64,000 nucleotides of DNA, taken from Conexibacter woesei Iso977N (GTDB lineage Bacteria; Actinomycetota; Thermoleophilia; Solirubrobacterales; Solirubrobacteraceae). The notes beneath the pieces were generated by a model. The model had not been told where the DNA came from, did no database searches, and worked only from the letters and a program-made list of their open reading frames with translations. This document shows positions 17,374-26,230 of this stretch, one piece after another (position 1 is the first letter of the stretch; each line of letters opens with the position of its first letter). The DNA lies in the NCBI RefSeq assembly GCF_000424625.1, contig NZ_AUKG01000001.1:2294001-2358000 (forward strand), given 5' to 3'. The position numbers and the translations under genes are program-made.

Positions 17374-18441
17374 ATGAGCGACTTCTTGGTCCGCCGAGAC
17401 GACCTGCGGACCTGCCGCGTGGCGGAGTCTGCCACGCCGCAGCCCGGGGACGGCCAGGCGCTGCTGCGCGTCGAGCGGTTCGGCCTCACCGCCAACAACA
17501 TCACCTACGCGGTGTTCGGCGACGGCATGAAGTACTGGGACTTCTTCCCCGCCGAGGACGGCTGGGGCCGGGTGCCGATGTGGGGCTTCGCCGAGGTCGA
17601 GGCGAGCCGGGCGCCGGGGGTCGAGGTGGGCACGCGCGTCTACGGCTACCTGCCGCCCTCGACGCACCTGGTCGTGACGCCGGGCGGCGCCGGCGCGCAC
17701 GGCTTCACCGACGCCGCGCCGCATCGCCGGTCGCTGCCGTCGGCCTACCAGCGCTACCTGAGCACCGCCACGGATCCGTTCCACACCGCCGACACCGAGG
17801 CGCTGCAGATGCTGCTGCGCCCGTTGTTCTACACGTCGTTCCTGATCGACGACGCGCTCGACGACGACGGCCGCACCGAGGCCGGCCCGATCCTCATCTC
17901 CAGCGCCTCGAGCAAGACCTCGCTGGGCGCGGCGTTCCTGCTGGCCCAGCGCCCCGGCGCCGAGATCGTCGGGCTGACGTCGAGCCGCAGCCGCGCGTTC
18001 GTCGAGGGCCTCGGGATCTACACCCACGTCGTGAGCTACGACGAGGTCGGCGGGCTCGACGCCGGCCCCGCGACGTTCGTCGACGTCGCCGGCGACGCCG
18101 AGGTCCGGCTCGCCGTCCACTCCCACTTCGGCGACCGGCTCGTCGCGAGCGTCGTCGTCGGCGCGACCCACTGGGAGGAGCTGGCGCCCGGCGCGGCCGG
18201 CCTCCCGGGCCCGGCCCCGCAGTTCTTCTTCGCGCCCGACCGCATCGAGAAGCGCGGCGCGGACTGGGGCCCGGCCGGCCTCAACGACCGGGTCGCCGCG
18301 GCCTGGCATCCGTTCCGCGCGTGGGTCGCCGGCTGGCTGCAGCCGATCGAGGGCGAGGGCTTCGACGCCGTGCAGGCCGCCTACCTCGCCGTCCTCGACG
18401 GCCACGTCGACCCGGCGACCGCCCACGTCCTCACCCTCTGA
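17374..18441 (+). CDS. DUF2855 family protein (MDR-like)
   Basis: A 355-residue DUF2855 protein. Family features are RVERFGLTANNITYAVFGD near residue 40, the aromatic stretch YWDFFPAEDGWGRVPMWGFA, and FLIDDAL. The fold resembles medium-chain dehydrogenases: a GroES-like N-terminal half and a Rossmann-like half with ILISSASSKTSLGAAFLLAQ in place of a canonical GxGxxG. The family has no established reaction. It is a single gene, convergent with the DHFR-like gene. Confidence 0.88.
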   Translation: MSDFLVRRDDLRTCRVAESATPQPGDGQALLRVERFGLTANNITYAVFGDGMKYWDFFPAEDGWGRVPMWGFAEVEASRAPGVEVGTRVYGYLPPSTHLVVTPGGAGAHGFTDAAPHRRSLPSAYQRYLSTATDPFHTADTEALQMLLRPLFYTSFLIDDALDDDGRTEAGPILISSASSKTSLGAAFLLAQRPGAEIVGLTSSRSRAFVEGLGIYTHVVSYDEVGGLDAGPATFVDVAGDAEVRLAVHSHFGDRLVASVVVGATHWEELAPGAAGLPGPAPQFFFAPDRIEKRGADWGPAGLNDRVAAAWHPFRAWVAGWLQPIEGEGFDAVQAAYLAVLDGHVDPATAHVLTL

Positions 18442-18455
18442 GGAGCGGCGGCGGG

Positions 18456-19013
18456 CTAGCGCTGCGGCACCAGGATCTGCGCGAGCGCGCCGCTGCGGAA
18501 GCGCTCCTCCTCGACGACCGCGAGCTTCAGGTGCTCATCGAGGTCGGCGAACGGGCTGCGGCCCGCGCCGATTGCGATCGGGACCGTCGTCAGCTGGTAC
18601 TCGTCGACGAGGCCCAGCCGGGTCAGCGCCGCGGCGAAGGTGGGGCCACCGTGGACCAGGATCGTCCCTTCGTCGTCGCGCGCCTTCAGGTCGGCGATCG
18701 CCGCGCCCAGGTCCCCGCCGAAGACCTCGACCGGTCCCCAGTCCGCCTGCTGCAGGGTGTTGGAGAAGACCGCCTTCGGCTTCTCGTTCATCGCGGTCGC
18801 GACCGGGCCCTCGGACGCGGCCCAGTGCGGGCCCATGATCTCGTAGCTGCGGCGGCCCATCCCGTGGACGCCGGCGTCCGCGAGCGCGCGCCGGTTCCAC
18901 TCGCCCGAGTCGTCGCCGAACCACTCGAACATCCAGTCGTGGGTCCCGTCGGGGCTGGTGGCGAAGCCGTCGAGGGACAGGACCATCTTGAGGATCACTT
19001 TTCTCTCGCTCAT
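18456..19013 (-). CDS. Dihydrofolate reductase family (RibD C-terminal-like) protein
   Basis: A 185-residue NADPH-dependent reductase-like protein. It opens with KVILKMVLSLDGFATSPDG, carries the MGRRSYEIMGPHW motif around residue 60, and then GTILVHGGPTFAAALTRLGLV with VDEYQLTTVPIAIGAG, all typical of the YyaP/YwjB branch of the DHFR superfamily. It is probably not the essential folate enzyme. The ATG at 19013 was chosen; an in-frame ATG at 19046 adds 11 residues. It is divergent from the SHOCT protein. Confidence 0.85.
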   Translation of the reverse strand: MSERKVILKMVLSLDGFATSPDGTHDWMFEWFGDDSGEWNRRALADAGVHGMGRRSYEIMGPHWAASEGPVATAMNEKPKAVFSNTLQQADWGPVEVFGGDLGAAIADLKARDDEGTILVHGGPTFAAALTRLGLVDEYQLTTVPIAIGAGRSPFADLDEHLKLAVVEEERFRSGALAQILVPQR

Positions 19014-19104
19014 GCCCCAGAGACCCACGGCGCCGCGCGAACTCATCGGCCACCGCTCAGCCCCGGACCACCCGGCGCGGGTGACGTCGTCTCATCCGCG
19101 ACGA

Positions 19105-19133
19105 CGCGAAGGTCCGGCTTTCCGACCTTCGCG
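19105..19133. promoter_or_regulatory. Strong inverted repeat between the DHFR-like and SHOCT genes
   Basis: A perfect 10-base repeat (CGCGAAGGTC / GACCTTCGCG) around a 9-base spacer, 17 bases before the GTG at 19151. Because the two flanking genes diverge, an operator or 5' leader hairpin is more likely than a terminator. Confidence 0.45.
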
Positions 19134-19150
19134 AACCCTGGAGCTTCGTC

Positions 19151-19543
19151 GTGATCCTCGCGGCCGACTACCCCTTCTTGAACATCCTGTGGAGCATGAT
19201 CATCTTCTTCGCGTGGGTGATCTGGATCTTCATGGTCTTCACGATCCTCGTCGACGTCTTCCGCCGGCGCGACATCTCCGGCTGGGCCAAGGCGGCGTGG
19301 GCCGTGTTCCTGATCGTCCTGCCGTTCATCGGCGCGCTCAGCTACCTGGTCTTCCAGCACGACGGCATGGCCGAGCGCAGCGCCGAGCAGGCCAAGAACC
19401 AGAGGCAGCAGGCCGACCAGTACATCCGTGAGGTCGCCGGCGGCTCGGCGGCCGAGATCGAGAAGGCCAAGGCGCTGCTCGACAACGGCACGATCACGCC
19501 GGAGGAGTTCAGCGCGCTGAAGGCCAAGGCGCTGGCGGCGTAG
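19151..19543 (+). CDS. PLDc_N/SHOCT-domain small membrane protein
   Basis: A 130-residue membrane protein. Two hydrophobic helices (about 10-35 and 48-68) form the PLDc_N-type segment with RRRDISGWAKAAWAVFLIVL between them. A Gln-rich linker leads to a C-terminal SHOCT motif (KALLDNGTITPEEFSALKAK). Such proteins are common in actinobacteria with no defined role. The GTG start has GGAG seven bases upstream. Its 3' end overlaps the convergent DUF4386 gene by 35 bases. Confidence 0.87.
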   Translation: MILAADYPFLNILWSMIIFFAWVIWIFMVFTILVDVFRRRDISGWAKAAWAVFLIVLPFIGALSYLVFQHDGMAERSAEQAKNQRQQADQYIREVAGGSAAEIEKAKALLDNGTITPEEFSALKAKALAA

Positions 19544-20294
19544 GCCGCGAGCGCCCGGCGAGGATGGGCGACGGCTTGAAGCCCTTGGCGATGAGGTAGA
19601 TGCCGAGCGACAGCTCCCAGATGGCTTCCGGAGCGGTGAGGAACGTCGAGGGGCCGGAGATCTGGTCGTAGGCGCCGAAGAGCACGAGCGTCGCGGTGAT
19701 CAGCGCCAGCGTGCCGCCGGCGATGCCGAACTGGGCGAAGCGCCGTGGCACGAGCCCGGAGCGGAGCATCAGGAAGCCGAGGATGAGGCCGTTGCCGATC
19801 GCGGCACAGAAGGCGGGGCCGAGCAGGAACGTGGCGTCGTGGACGGCGACCAGCGTGCGGCCGGTGAGGATCAGCGAGGCGGCGTCGGTCCCGGTCGCGC
19901 CGGCCAGGTCCTGGCGCAGCGTCACGACGGCGAGCAGGCTGACGATGCCGACGGCGATGAGCCCGGACTCGACGACGCGGACGGTCACGTAGCCCAGCGC
20001 GAGGCTCTCGCTCTGGCGCTTGAGGACGGGGAACAGCGTGACCGCCATGCCGATCCCGGCGACCAGCGTGAGGATCTCGAACAGCGCGCCGAGGTAGACG
20101 CGCGTGTCTCCTCCGCCGCCGGTGATGAAGTGCGTGTTGTTGAGGACGTGGTCGTAGAGCGGCAGGGCGGGGATCGAGATGAAGGTGATGACCATGAAGA
20201 TCCCGGCGATCCGCGCGGTCCGGCGCGACGGCGGCTCGGCCTGCAGGCGTGATGGCTCGCGGAGCAGCTGCTCCGGCGGTGCGGAAAGCGTCAT
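19509..20294 (-). CDS. DUF4386 family membrane protein
   Basis: A 261-residue integral membrane protein with about six hydrophobic helices. DUF4386-type features include ARIAGIFMVITFISIP at the first helix and a late ELSLGIYLIAKGFKPSPIL, a typical DUF4386 end. Its role is unknown. The ATG at 20294 has AGGAG six bases upstream; the longer open frame to 20357 lacks support. It is convergent with the SHOCT gene (35-base overlap of coding ends). Confidence 0.85.
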   Translation of the reverse strand: MTLSAPPEQLLREPSRLQAEPPSRRTARIAGIFMVITFISIPALPLYDHVLNNTHFITGGGGDTRVYLGALFEILTLVAGIGMAVTLFPVLKRQSESLALGYVTVRVVESGLIAVGIVSLLAVVTLRQDLAGATGTDAASLILTGRTLVAVHDATFLLGPAFCAAIGNGLILGFLMLRSGLVPRRFAQFGIAGGTLALITATLVLFGAYDQISGPSTFLTAPEAIWELSLGIYLIAKGFKPSPILAGRSRPTPPAPWPSAR

Positions 20295-20394
20295 GACCGG
20301 CTCCTGCGTATGGGGGCCGTGAGGATGCCTCTGCCGCGTTTGCGGCAAGGCCCACATCGAACGTACACCCTCAGCGCTCGGCGCGCAGGGAAGA

Positions 20395-21096
20395 TCAGGC
20401 GACCGAGCCGACGAGCGCGCCGATGGCCGCGGTGATCGCCATCGCCAGCGCGCCCCAGATCACGACGCGGACGGTCGCGCGCCGGCGCGGCGCCCCGCCC
20501 AGGCGCGCGCCGAGGTCGCCGAGCAGCGCCAGCGCGACCAGCGTCACGGCGACCGCGACGGCGACCCGCAGCGACGACGGGACGACCACCACGGCCAGCA
20601 GCGGCAGCAGCGCGCCGGTCGAGAACGAGAGCGCCGAGGCCCACGCGGCCTGCAGCGGCCGGGCCAGGCGCTCCGCGGCGAGGCCGAGCTCGTCGCGGGC
20701 GTGGGCCTGGAGCGCGTCGCGGTCCGAGAGCTCGCGCGCGACCTCGGCGGCCAGCGCGGGCGTCAGGCCGCGGTTCTCGTAGATCTTGGCCAGCTCGCGC
20801 AGCTCGCCCTCCGGGTCGGACCGCAGCTCGCGGGCCTCGAGCCGCATGTCGGCCAGCTCGGCGTCGCGCTGCGAGCTGACCGACACGTACTCGCCCGCCG
20901 CCATCGACAGCGCGCCCGCGACGAGCCCGGCGATGCCCGCGGTGACGATCGCCGACCTCGACGCGCCCGACGCCGCCACGCCGATGATCAGGCTCGACGT
21001 CGACAGGATCCCGTCGTTGGCCCCGAGCACCGCCGCGCGCAGCCAGTTCGACCGGTGGCTGAGATGCACCTCGGGCTTGGCCGACGGACCGCGCAC
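20395..21096 (-). CDS. VIT1/CCC1-family (iron/manganese) transporter
   Basis: A 233-residue VIT-type transporter. The N-terminal signature HRSNWLRAAVLGANDGILST with SLIIGVAASG is diagnostic. It continues with ALSMAAGEYVSVSSQRDAEL and an acidic cytoplasmic segment (about 75-130) where metal would bind, then three more membrane helices. The family moves Fe2+/Mn2+ out of the cytosol. The GTG start at 21096 lies nine bases after a TAGGCT box (21111-21106) and has no Shine-Dalgarno, so it is probably leaderless. Confidence 0.93.
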   Translation of the reverse strand: MRGPSAKPEVHLSHRSNWLRAAVLGANDGILSTSSLIIGVAASGASRSAIVTAGIAGLVAGALSMAAGEYVSVSSQRDAELADMRLEARELRSDPEGELRELAKIYENRGLTPALAAEVARELSDRDALQAHARDELGLAAERLARPLQAAWASALSFSTGALLPLLAVVVVPSSLRVAVAVAVTLVALALLGDLGARLGGAPRRRATVRVVIWGALAMAITAAIGALVGSVA

Positions 21097-21137
21097 GTCG
21101 CCGTCAGCCTACTTCCGGACGCGCGACGCGCCGTGGG

Positions 21138-21977
21138 TCAGGTGGCGCGGGTTCCGATCGACACCAGGTACTCGAGCTCGTAGCGCGCCGCGCCGGCCGC
21201 GCCGTCGCCGACGTCGGCGGTGTGGAAGACGCCCGCCAGCGCGGTGTCGAACTCGGCCTCGCGGCCGGAGGCCACCGCGTTGGCGCGCGCGGCGATCGTC
21301 GGGCCGTAGCGCCGCACGAAGTGCTCGGCGAACGCCTCGCGCTCCGGGAACGCGGTGACCTCGAGCGTGTCGCGGGTGCTCGACGTCCAGGTCACGGTGT
21401 CGCCGAACAGCGCGTCGAGGTGCACCTCCGAGCCCCACAGCGGCGGCGGCTGCACGCCGGCCGGCGGCGGCGGGTTGAAGCCGCCGATCGCGCGGAACAG
21501 CGAGCCGATCGTGCCCTCAGGCGTCCAGCTGAGCAGGCCGATCGTGCCGCCCGGGCGGCACACGCGGGTCAGCTCGGCGGCCGTGCGCTCGTGGTGGGGC
21601 GCGAACATCGCGCCGATCGCCGAGATCACGACGTCGAACGAGGCGTCTTCGAACGGGAGGTCCTCGGCGTCGGCGGTCGTCCACTCCAGCTCGACGCCGA
21701 GCGCCTGCGCCCGCGCGCGGCCGGCGTCCAGGAGCTCGGGCGTGAGGTCGGAGGCGACGACGTCGGCGCCGCGCTGGGCGGCGACGATCGCCGCGTTGCC
21801 GGTGCCGGCCGCGACGTCCAGGACGCGCCGCCCGGCGCCCGCGCCGGCGGCCTCGACGAGGCGCGGCCCGAGCGGCAGCAGGAACGTCTCCACCATGTCG
21901 GGGTAGTTGCCCGACGCCCACATCGCGCGGTGGCGCGCCTTCAGGTCGGCGTCGGCGGGAACCTTGGTCTGGGTCAT
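21138..21977 (-). CDS. Class I SAM-dependent methyltransferase
   Basis: A 279-residue UbiE/Methyltransf_11-type enzyme. The SAM motif is RVLDVAAGTGNAAIVAAQRG (about residue 50), followed by the acidic VVASDLTPELL, the ADAEDLPFEDASFDVVI stretch and CRPGGTIGLLSWTPEG. The substrate is unknown. It begins nine bases after the stop of the LAL regulator and is probably co-transcribed with it, an unusual pairing that suggests the product matters to that regulon. Confidence 0.9.
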   Translation of the reverse strand: MTQTKVPADADLKARHRAMWASGNYPDMVETFLLPLGPRLVEAAGAGAGRRVLDVAAGTGNAAIVAAQRGADVVASDLTPELLDAGRARAQALGVELEWTTADAEDLPFEDASFDVVISAIGAMFAPHHERTAAELTRVCRPGGTIGLLSWTPEGTIGSLFRAIGGFNPPPPAGVQPPPLWGSEVHLDALFGDTVTWTSSTRDTLEVTAFPEREAFAEHFVRRYGPTIAARANAVASGREAEFDTALAGVFHTADVGDGAAGAARYELEYLVSIGTRAT

Positions 21978-21986
21978 GCCGCGAAG

Positions 21987-24659
21987 CTACGTCGCGACCG
22001 CGTCCCCGGACATCGGGAGCGACTCCCCATCTTGGGCGGCGGCGGCGCGCACCAGGTCGGCGGCCTCGCGCCGGTTCGCCGCCCCGAGCTTGCCCAGCAC
22101 CGCCGAGACGTGGTGGTCGACGGTCTTCTCGGAGATCACCAGCCGCTGCGCGATCTCGGCGTTCGTCGCCCCCGCCGCGAGCAGCTCGAGCACCTCGCGC
22201 TGGCGCGCCGTCAGCCCGTCCGGATCGGCCCTCGCCGCCGCCCGCGGCCCGCGCGGGATCCGCCGGACGCCCTGCGCGCGCAGCCGCCGCCGGACGCGCG
22301 CCGCGGGGGCGGTCGCGCCGATCGCGTCGAAGACCTCCAGCGCCTCGCGCAGCGCCGCCTCGGTGCCGGCGTCGCACAGCGCCCAGGCGGCCTCCAGCTC
22401 GCAGCCGAGCGCGCGCCACGCGGCGGCCGCGCCGAGGTCGTCGCCCACCAGCGCCAGCGCGTAGGGCTCCGGCACCCCCGCCGGGACGGCGTCGGCGTCG
22501 CCGCCGGACAGCGCCGCGCCCGCGCGGCGCAGCCACAGCGCCAGCTCGCCCTCGCGCCGCCGCACGGCGGCGCCCCGCGACTGCTCGTGGACGACGCGCA
22601 CCGCGCGCGCGACCCCGTCGGGGTCGTCCTCGACCCAGGCGCGCTCGGCGCGCGCCGAGGCGATCGGGACCAGCCGCTGCAGCTCCATCGCCTGCTGCGC
22701 GCGGTCCCAGACCGCGGTCAGCGCCCGCTCGGCCGCGGCCGGCTCGCCGCGCAGCGTCAGCAGGCGGCCGCGTGCGATGACGTCGGGCCAGGCCGAGACC
22801 CCGTTCAGGGCCTCGCCGAACGCGAGCGCGGCGTCGACGTCGGCCTGCGCGCCGTCGAGGTCGCCGCGCGCGATCCGGACCCCGGCGCGGACGCCGTGCA
22901 CGTAGCGGGTGTAGCCGTCGAGCCTGCGCGCGCGGCAGAACGCGAGCGCGTCGTCGAGGCGCTCCGTCACGTCCGGATCCGCGCCGCGCGCGTCGGCGGT
23001 CGAGCTGGCGAGGTTGACGATCGCGCGGCCGGCGTGGTCGTCGAGTCCCGCCGCGGCCGCGCGGGCGTGCGCGTCGCGCAGCATCGCCGGGCCGCGGTCA
23101 CCGGGGTCGGAGAGCGTCAGCGCGGTCCCGACGTTGGTGCGCGCGTGGACGAGCGTCTCCTCGTCGCCGAGCTCGGCGGCCATCGCCGCGGCGCGCTCGC
23201 CGAGCGCGATCGCGTGATCGACGTCCTCGGCCAGCATCGCCAACTGCGCACGGCCGCTGAGCGCTGCGGCAAGCTCACGGCCGGGCGGCAGCGCGCCGAG
23301 CACCGCGATCGCGCGGTCGCCCGCGACGACTGCCTCGTCGCTGCGCCCGCTCCACCACAGCGCGCGCGACAGGGCGCGCAGGCCGTGGCCGACGACGGCG
23401 GGATCGCCGCCGGCCTCCGCGGCGGCCAGCTGCTCGCGCCGCGCCGCGACCGCGCGCTCGGCGTGGCCGCACAGGTACGCCTCGGTCGCGACGCCCTCCA
23501 GCGCCGGCGCGCCGCAGCCCGCGGCCAGCGCGGCCTCCCAGTGGGCGAGCGCGTCGCGGTGCGCGGCGTGCGCCGCGGCGGCGCGGGCGGCGACCGGCGC
23601 GTGGCGGCGGACCGCCGCGTCGTCGCCGGCCCCGAGCGCGTGGTGGACCAGCCGCGCCGGGTCGGCGTCGCCCGCGCGCTCCAGCGCGGCGAGCACCCGC
23701 GCCTCCAGCTCCCGGCGCTGACCCAGCCCGAGCGCGCGGGCGTTGGCCTGGCAGGCGAGCTCGTGGCGGAAGGCGACCGCCTGCTCGCCGCGCGCGACCA
23801 GGACCTCGGCCTGCAGGCAGGCGTCGAGCCCGTCGGCGGCGCCCGGCGCGATCCCCTCCAGCAGCGTCAGCGCGGTCGGCCCGGGGACGACCGAGACGAC
23901 GTCGAGCACCGCGCGCGCGGCGTCGGGCAGCCCCGCGTGCCGGGCGGCGACCGCCGCGGCGACGGTCGTCGGGACGGCCTCGTCCGGCCCCGCGGCCAGC
24001 GCCTCGGCGACGAAGAACGGGTTGCCGCCGGCCGAGGCGTACACCTTGGTCCCGTCGCGGCCGTGCGCGGCGGCCAGGCGCTCCACCGCCGCCTGCGACA
24101 GCGGCGCCGGCTCGATGATCGCCAGCGCGTCGCGCGGGAACGCCGCGAGCACGCGCCGGACGTCGGCGCGCGGCCCGAGCGCCTCCGGCCAGCCGGTCAG
24201 GACGAGCGCGCCGCGCTGGGCGGCGATGCGGCGCCCGAGCAGGGCCAGGACGTCGAGCGTCGCCGCGTCGATCCAGTGGACGTCCTCGACGACGAGCACG
24301 CTCGGCGGCGCGTCGAGCGTCGCGAGCAGCGCCGCCAGCAGCTCCTCGCGGCCGCCGCCGGCGAGCGCTGCCGCCAGCTCGTCGTCGCGCCCGCGGGCGA
24401 TGTCGCGCAGCGGGCCGAGCGGCCGCGGGGTGGTGAGCGGGTCGCACGCGCCCCACAGCACCGGCATGTCGCAGCGCTCGACGACGCTGCGCACCAGGCG
24501 CGTCTTGCCGATCCCGGACTCGCCGACCACGACGATCGCGCGGCCGGACCGGCGGGCCTCGCCGAGCGCCGCGGCGAGCGCCGCGCTCTCCGACTCGCGT
24601 TCGAGCAGCGCTGGGACCACGTCACGCACACGGTACGGGCGCGGCGCGGCGCTGTCCAT
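21987..24659 (-). CDS. LAL-type LuxR-family regulator with AAA ATPase domain
   Basis: Large ATP-binding LuxR (LAL) regulator of 890 residues. Walker A is VVVGESGIGKTRLVRS (about 45-60) and Walker B VLVVEDVHWIDAATLDVLAL (about 120). The central 450 residues are an alanine-rich helical TPR-like scaffold (sensor). The C-terminal LuxR helix-turn-helix reads LTARQREVLELLAAGATNAE then RLVISEKTVDHHVSAVLGKL. LALs sense maltose or small ligands and often control secondary metabolism. The start MDSAAPRPYRV was chosen because upstream sequence overlaps a likely promoter. It is divergent from a secreted protein gene. Confidence 0.93.
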   Translation of the reverse strand: MDSAAPRPYRVRDVVPALLERESESAALAAALGEARRSGRAIVVVGESGIGKTRLVRSVVERCDMPVLWGACDPLTTPRPLGPLRDIARGRDDELAAALAGGGREELLAALLATLDAPPSVLVVEDVHWIDAATLDVLALLGRRIAAQRGALVLTGWPEALGPRADVRRVLAAFPRDALAIIEPAPLSQAAVERLAAAHGRDGTKVYASAGGNPFFVAEALAAGPDEAVPTTVAAAVAARHAGLPDAARAVLDVVSVVPGPTALTLLEGIAPGAADGLDACLQAEVLVARGEQAVAFRHELACQANARALGLGQRRELEARVLAALERAGDADPARLVHHALGAGDDAAVRRHAPVAARAAAAHAAHRDALAHWEAALAAGCGAPALEGVATEAYLCGHAERAVAARREQLAAAEAGGDPAVVGHGLRALSRALWWSGRSDEAVVAGDRAIAVLGALPPGRELAAALSGRAQLAMLAEDVDHAIALGERAAAMAAELGDEETLVHARTNVGTALTLSDPGDRGPAMLRDAHARAAAAGLDDHAGRAIVNLASSTADARGADPDVTERLDDALAFCRARRLDGYTRYVHGVRAGVRIARGDLDGAQADVDAALAFGEALNGVSAWPDVIARGRLLTLRGEPAAAERALTAVWDRAQQAMELQRLVPIASARAERAWVEDDPDGVARAVRVVHEQSRGAAVRRREGELALWLRRAGAALSGGDADAVPAGVPEPYALALVGDDLGAAAAWRALGCELEAAWALCDAGTEAALREALEVFDAIGATAPAARVRRRLRAQGVRRIPRGPRAAARADPDGLTARQREVLELLAAGATNAEIAQRLVISEKTVDHHVSAVLGKLGAANRREAADLVRAAAAQDGESLPMSGDAVAT

Positions 24660-24678
24660 CGCCGCCCGCGTGAACAAC

Positions 24679-24710
24679 TTACGGCAGCGTAACTGACACG
24701 TGTGTAACAT
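24679..24710. promoter_or_regulatory. Candidate LAL operator and promoter
   Basis: Between the divergent LAL and secreted-protein genes: TTAC-N6-GTAA (24679-24692), a GTAAC direct repeat (24689-24693 and 24704-24708), the palindrome ACACGTGT (24696-24703), and a TAACAT -10 box (24705-24710) for the rightward gene. The density of symmetry in 32 bases suggests a regulator site. Confidence 0.45.
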
Positions 24711-24750
24711 CGCGCCGTCCGAGTCCCAACGACTCTCAGGAGGAGAGCTC

Positions 24751-25494
24751 GTGCGCAAGGCCTTCCCGATCGCGATCGCGGTCGCCCTCTCGCTGTGCGT
24801 GGCGGCGATCGCCGTGGCGCAGTCGTCGAGCAGCAACGTCTACAAGGTCACCGGCAGGATCGCGTCCGGTGGCACCAAGAAGAGGCCCAAGCACGTGGCC
24901 ATCGTGTTCGACTACACGGTGGGCACGAACGACGGCACGCTGTCCAAGCCCGTGTCGAAGTACTCGATCCACTTCGCGGGCCTGCGGCAGAACCTCAAGA
25001 ACGTCGCCGGCGGCAGGTACTGCTCGGCCGCGTCGATCAATACGGCGGGCAACGACAGGGGCTGCGCGAGGGCCACGCATGTCGGCACCGGCCTCGTGAG
25101 GTCGTTCATCGGCGCCGCGGGCAGGGCCATCGACCCGAGCGCCAAGTGCGACCTCAAGCTCGACATGTACGTCGGCGGCCCGTCGAGCCTGGCGCTGTAC
25201 CTGCACGGCAGCCCGCCGCAGTGCATCGCCGGCATCAGCCAGGCGATCGACGCCAAGGTCAGCACCGACAGCACGGGCGGCTCGCTGAGCTACTCGGTGC
25301 CGGCCAACCTGCTGCACCCCGTCGCCGGCCTGGACGCCGGGATCACGAGCGTGTCGTCCACCGTCGCCAAGGGCGCCGGGGACCGGGGGCCGTTCACCTC
25401 GATCGGCTGCAAGGGCAGCCGCACGATCAAGGTGACGTTCACCGAGGAGGGCGGCGGGACGGGAACCGCCACCACCAGCGGCGGGAAGTGCTGA
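24751..25494 (+). CDS. Secreted cysteine-containing protein of unknown function
   Basis: A 247-residue exported protein. The GTG at 24751 follows a near-ideal AGGAGG at seven bases. The signal peptide is clear (MRKAFPIAIAVALSLCVAAI with an AVAQ cleavage region). Six cysteines are spread through the mature protein (YCSAAS, GCARAT, KCDLKL, QCIAGI, GCKGS, and the final GGKC), suggesting three disulfides. It is beta-rich and small-residue-rich, and the family is not recognised. It is controlled from the region shared with the LAL regulator. Confidence 0.78.
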   Translation: MRKAFPIAIAVALSLCVAAIAVAQSSSSNVYKVTGRIASGGTKKRPKHVAIVFDYTVGTNDGTLSKPVSKYSIHFAGLRQNLKNVAGGRYCSAASINTAGNDRGCARATHVGTGLVRSFIGAAGRAIDPSAKCDLKLDMYVGGPSSLALYLHGSPPQCIAGISQAIDAKVSTDSTGGSLSYSVPANLLHPVAGLDAGITSVSSTVAKGAGDRGPFTSIGCKGSRTIKVTFTEEGGGTGTATTSGGKC

Positions 25495-25517
25495 GCCGTA
25501 CCACCGGCACAGGACCT

Positions 25518-25554
25518 CAGCGCGGGGCGGGCTGCACCTGCCCGCTCCGCGCTG
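25518..25554 (+). terminator. Strong hairpin terminator
   Basis: A 15-base stem (25518-25532 with 25540-25554, one G-T pair) and a 7-base loop, 24 bases after the secreted-protein stop. The TAGGCT box of the next gene starts 12 bases later. Confidence 0.7.
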
Positions 25555-25565
25555 TCGCCGCCTCG

Positions 25566-25571
25566 TAGGCT
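25566..25571 (+). promoter_or_regulatory. -10 box of the TetR gene (leaderless)
   Basis: TAGGCT eight bases before the GTG at 25580; no Shine-Dalgarno is present. Confidence 0.45.
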
Positions 25572-25579
25572 GACGGTTC

Positions 25580-26200
25580 GTGAGCCCCGCCGAGAAGACC
25601 GCCAAGCGCCCGGCCCGCCGGCTGACCGCCGAGGCCCGCCGCGAGCAGCTGCTCGACGTCACGACCGACCTGGTGGTCAACGACGGCTTCGGCGCCGTGT
25701 CGATCGACGCGGTCGCCCGCAGGGCCGGGATCTCGCGCGCGATCGTCTACCAGCACTTCGGCGACCTGCCCGCGCTGTTGAAGGCCGTTGTCGCGCGGGA
25801 GATGGCGCGCGCCAAGGCGCAGCTCTCCGAGACCGAGGTCAGCCGCCTCGACGACGGCGTGCCGAGCGACCTGCTGATCGAGAGCCTCGCCGCCTACCTG
25901 GGCGCCGTGCGCGACCACCCGGCGACCTGGCGCCTGGTGCTCATGCCCCCGGAGGGCGCGCCGGAGTCGCTGCGCAAGGGCATCGCGCGCGGGCGCGCGG
26001 ACGCGCTGGCGCACATGACCGACGCCGTCGCACCCGCGCTGGTCGGCGACGACCGCTCCGCCGATGCCGAGCTGACCGCGCGCATGTTCTCCGCGATGGC
26101 CGACGAGTACGCCCGGCTCGTCCTCACCAGCCCCAGGCGCTTCACGCCCGACCGCCTCTTGGCCCACGCCCGCTGGTGGGTCGAGCAGATGGCGCTCTAG
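25580..26200 (+). CDS. TetR-family transcriptional regulator
   Basis: A 206-residue TetR protein. The N-terminal helix-turn-helix reads RREQLLDVTTDLVVNDGFGA, IDAVARRAGISRAIVYQHFG. The C-terminal ligand domain contains HPATWRLVLMPPEGAPESLR, as in one branch of actinobacterial TetR proteins. It lies upstream of an MFS drug exporter with two GCGGA-N8-TCCGC operators in the gap, and a second TetR gene follows the exporter. Either could bind those sites. Confidence 0.9.
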   Translation: MSPAEKTAKRPARRLTAEARREQLLDVTTDLVVNDGFGAVSIDAVARRAGISRAIVYQHFGDLPALLKAVVAREMARAKAQLSETEVSRLDDGVPSDLLIESLAAYLGAVRDHPATWRLVLMPPEGAPESLRKGIARGRADALAHMTDAVAPALVGDDRSADAELTARMFSAMADEYARLVLTSPRRFTPDRLLAHARWWVEQMAL

Positions 26201-26230
26201 GCGCAACCGTCGCGGTCCTTCGACGCGTCT

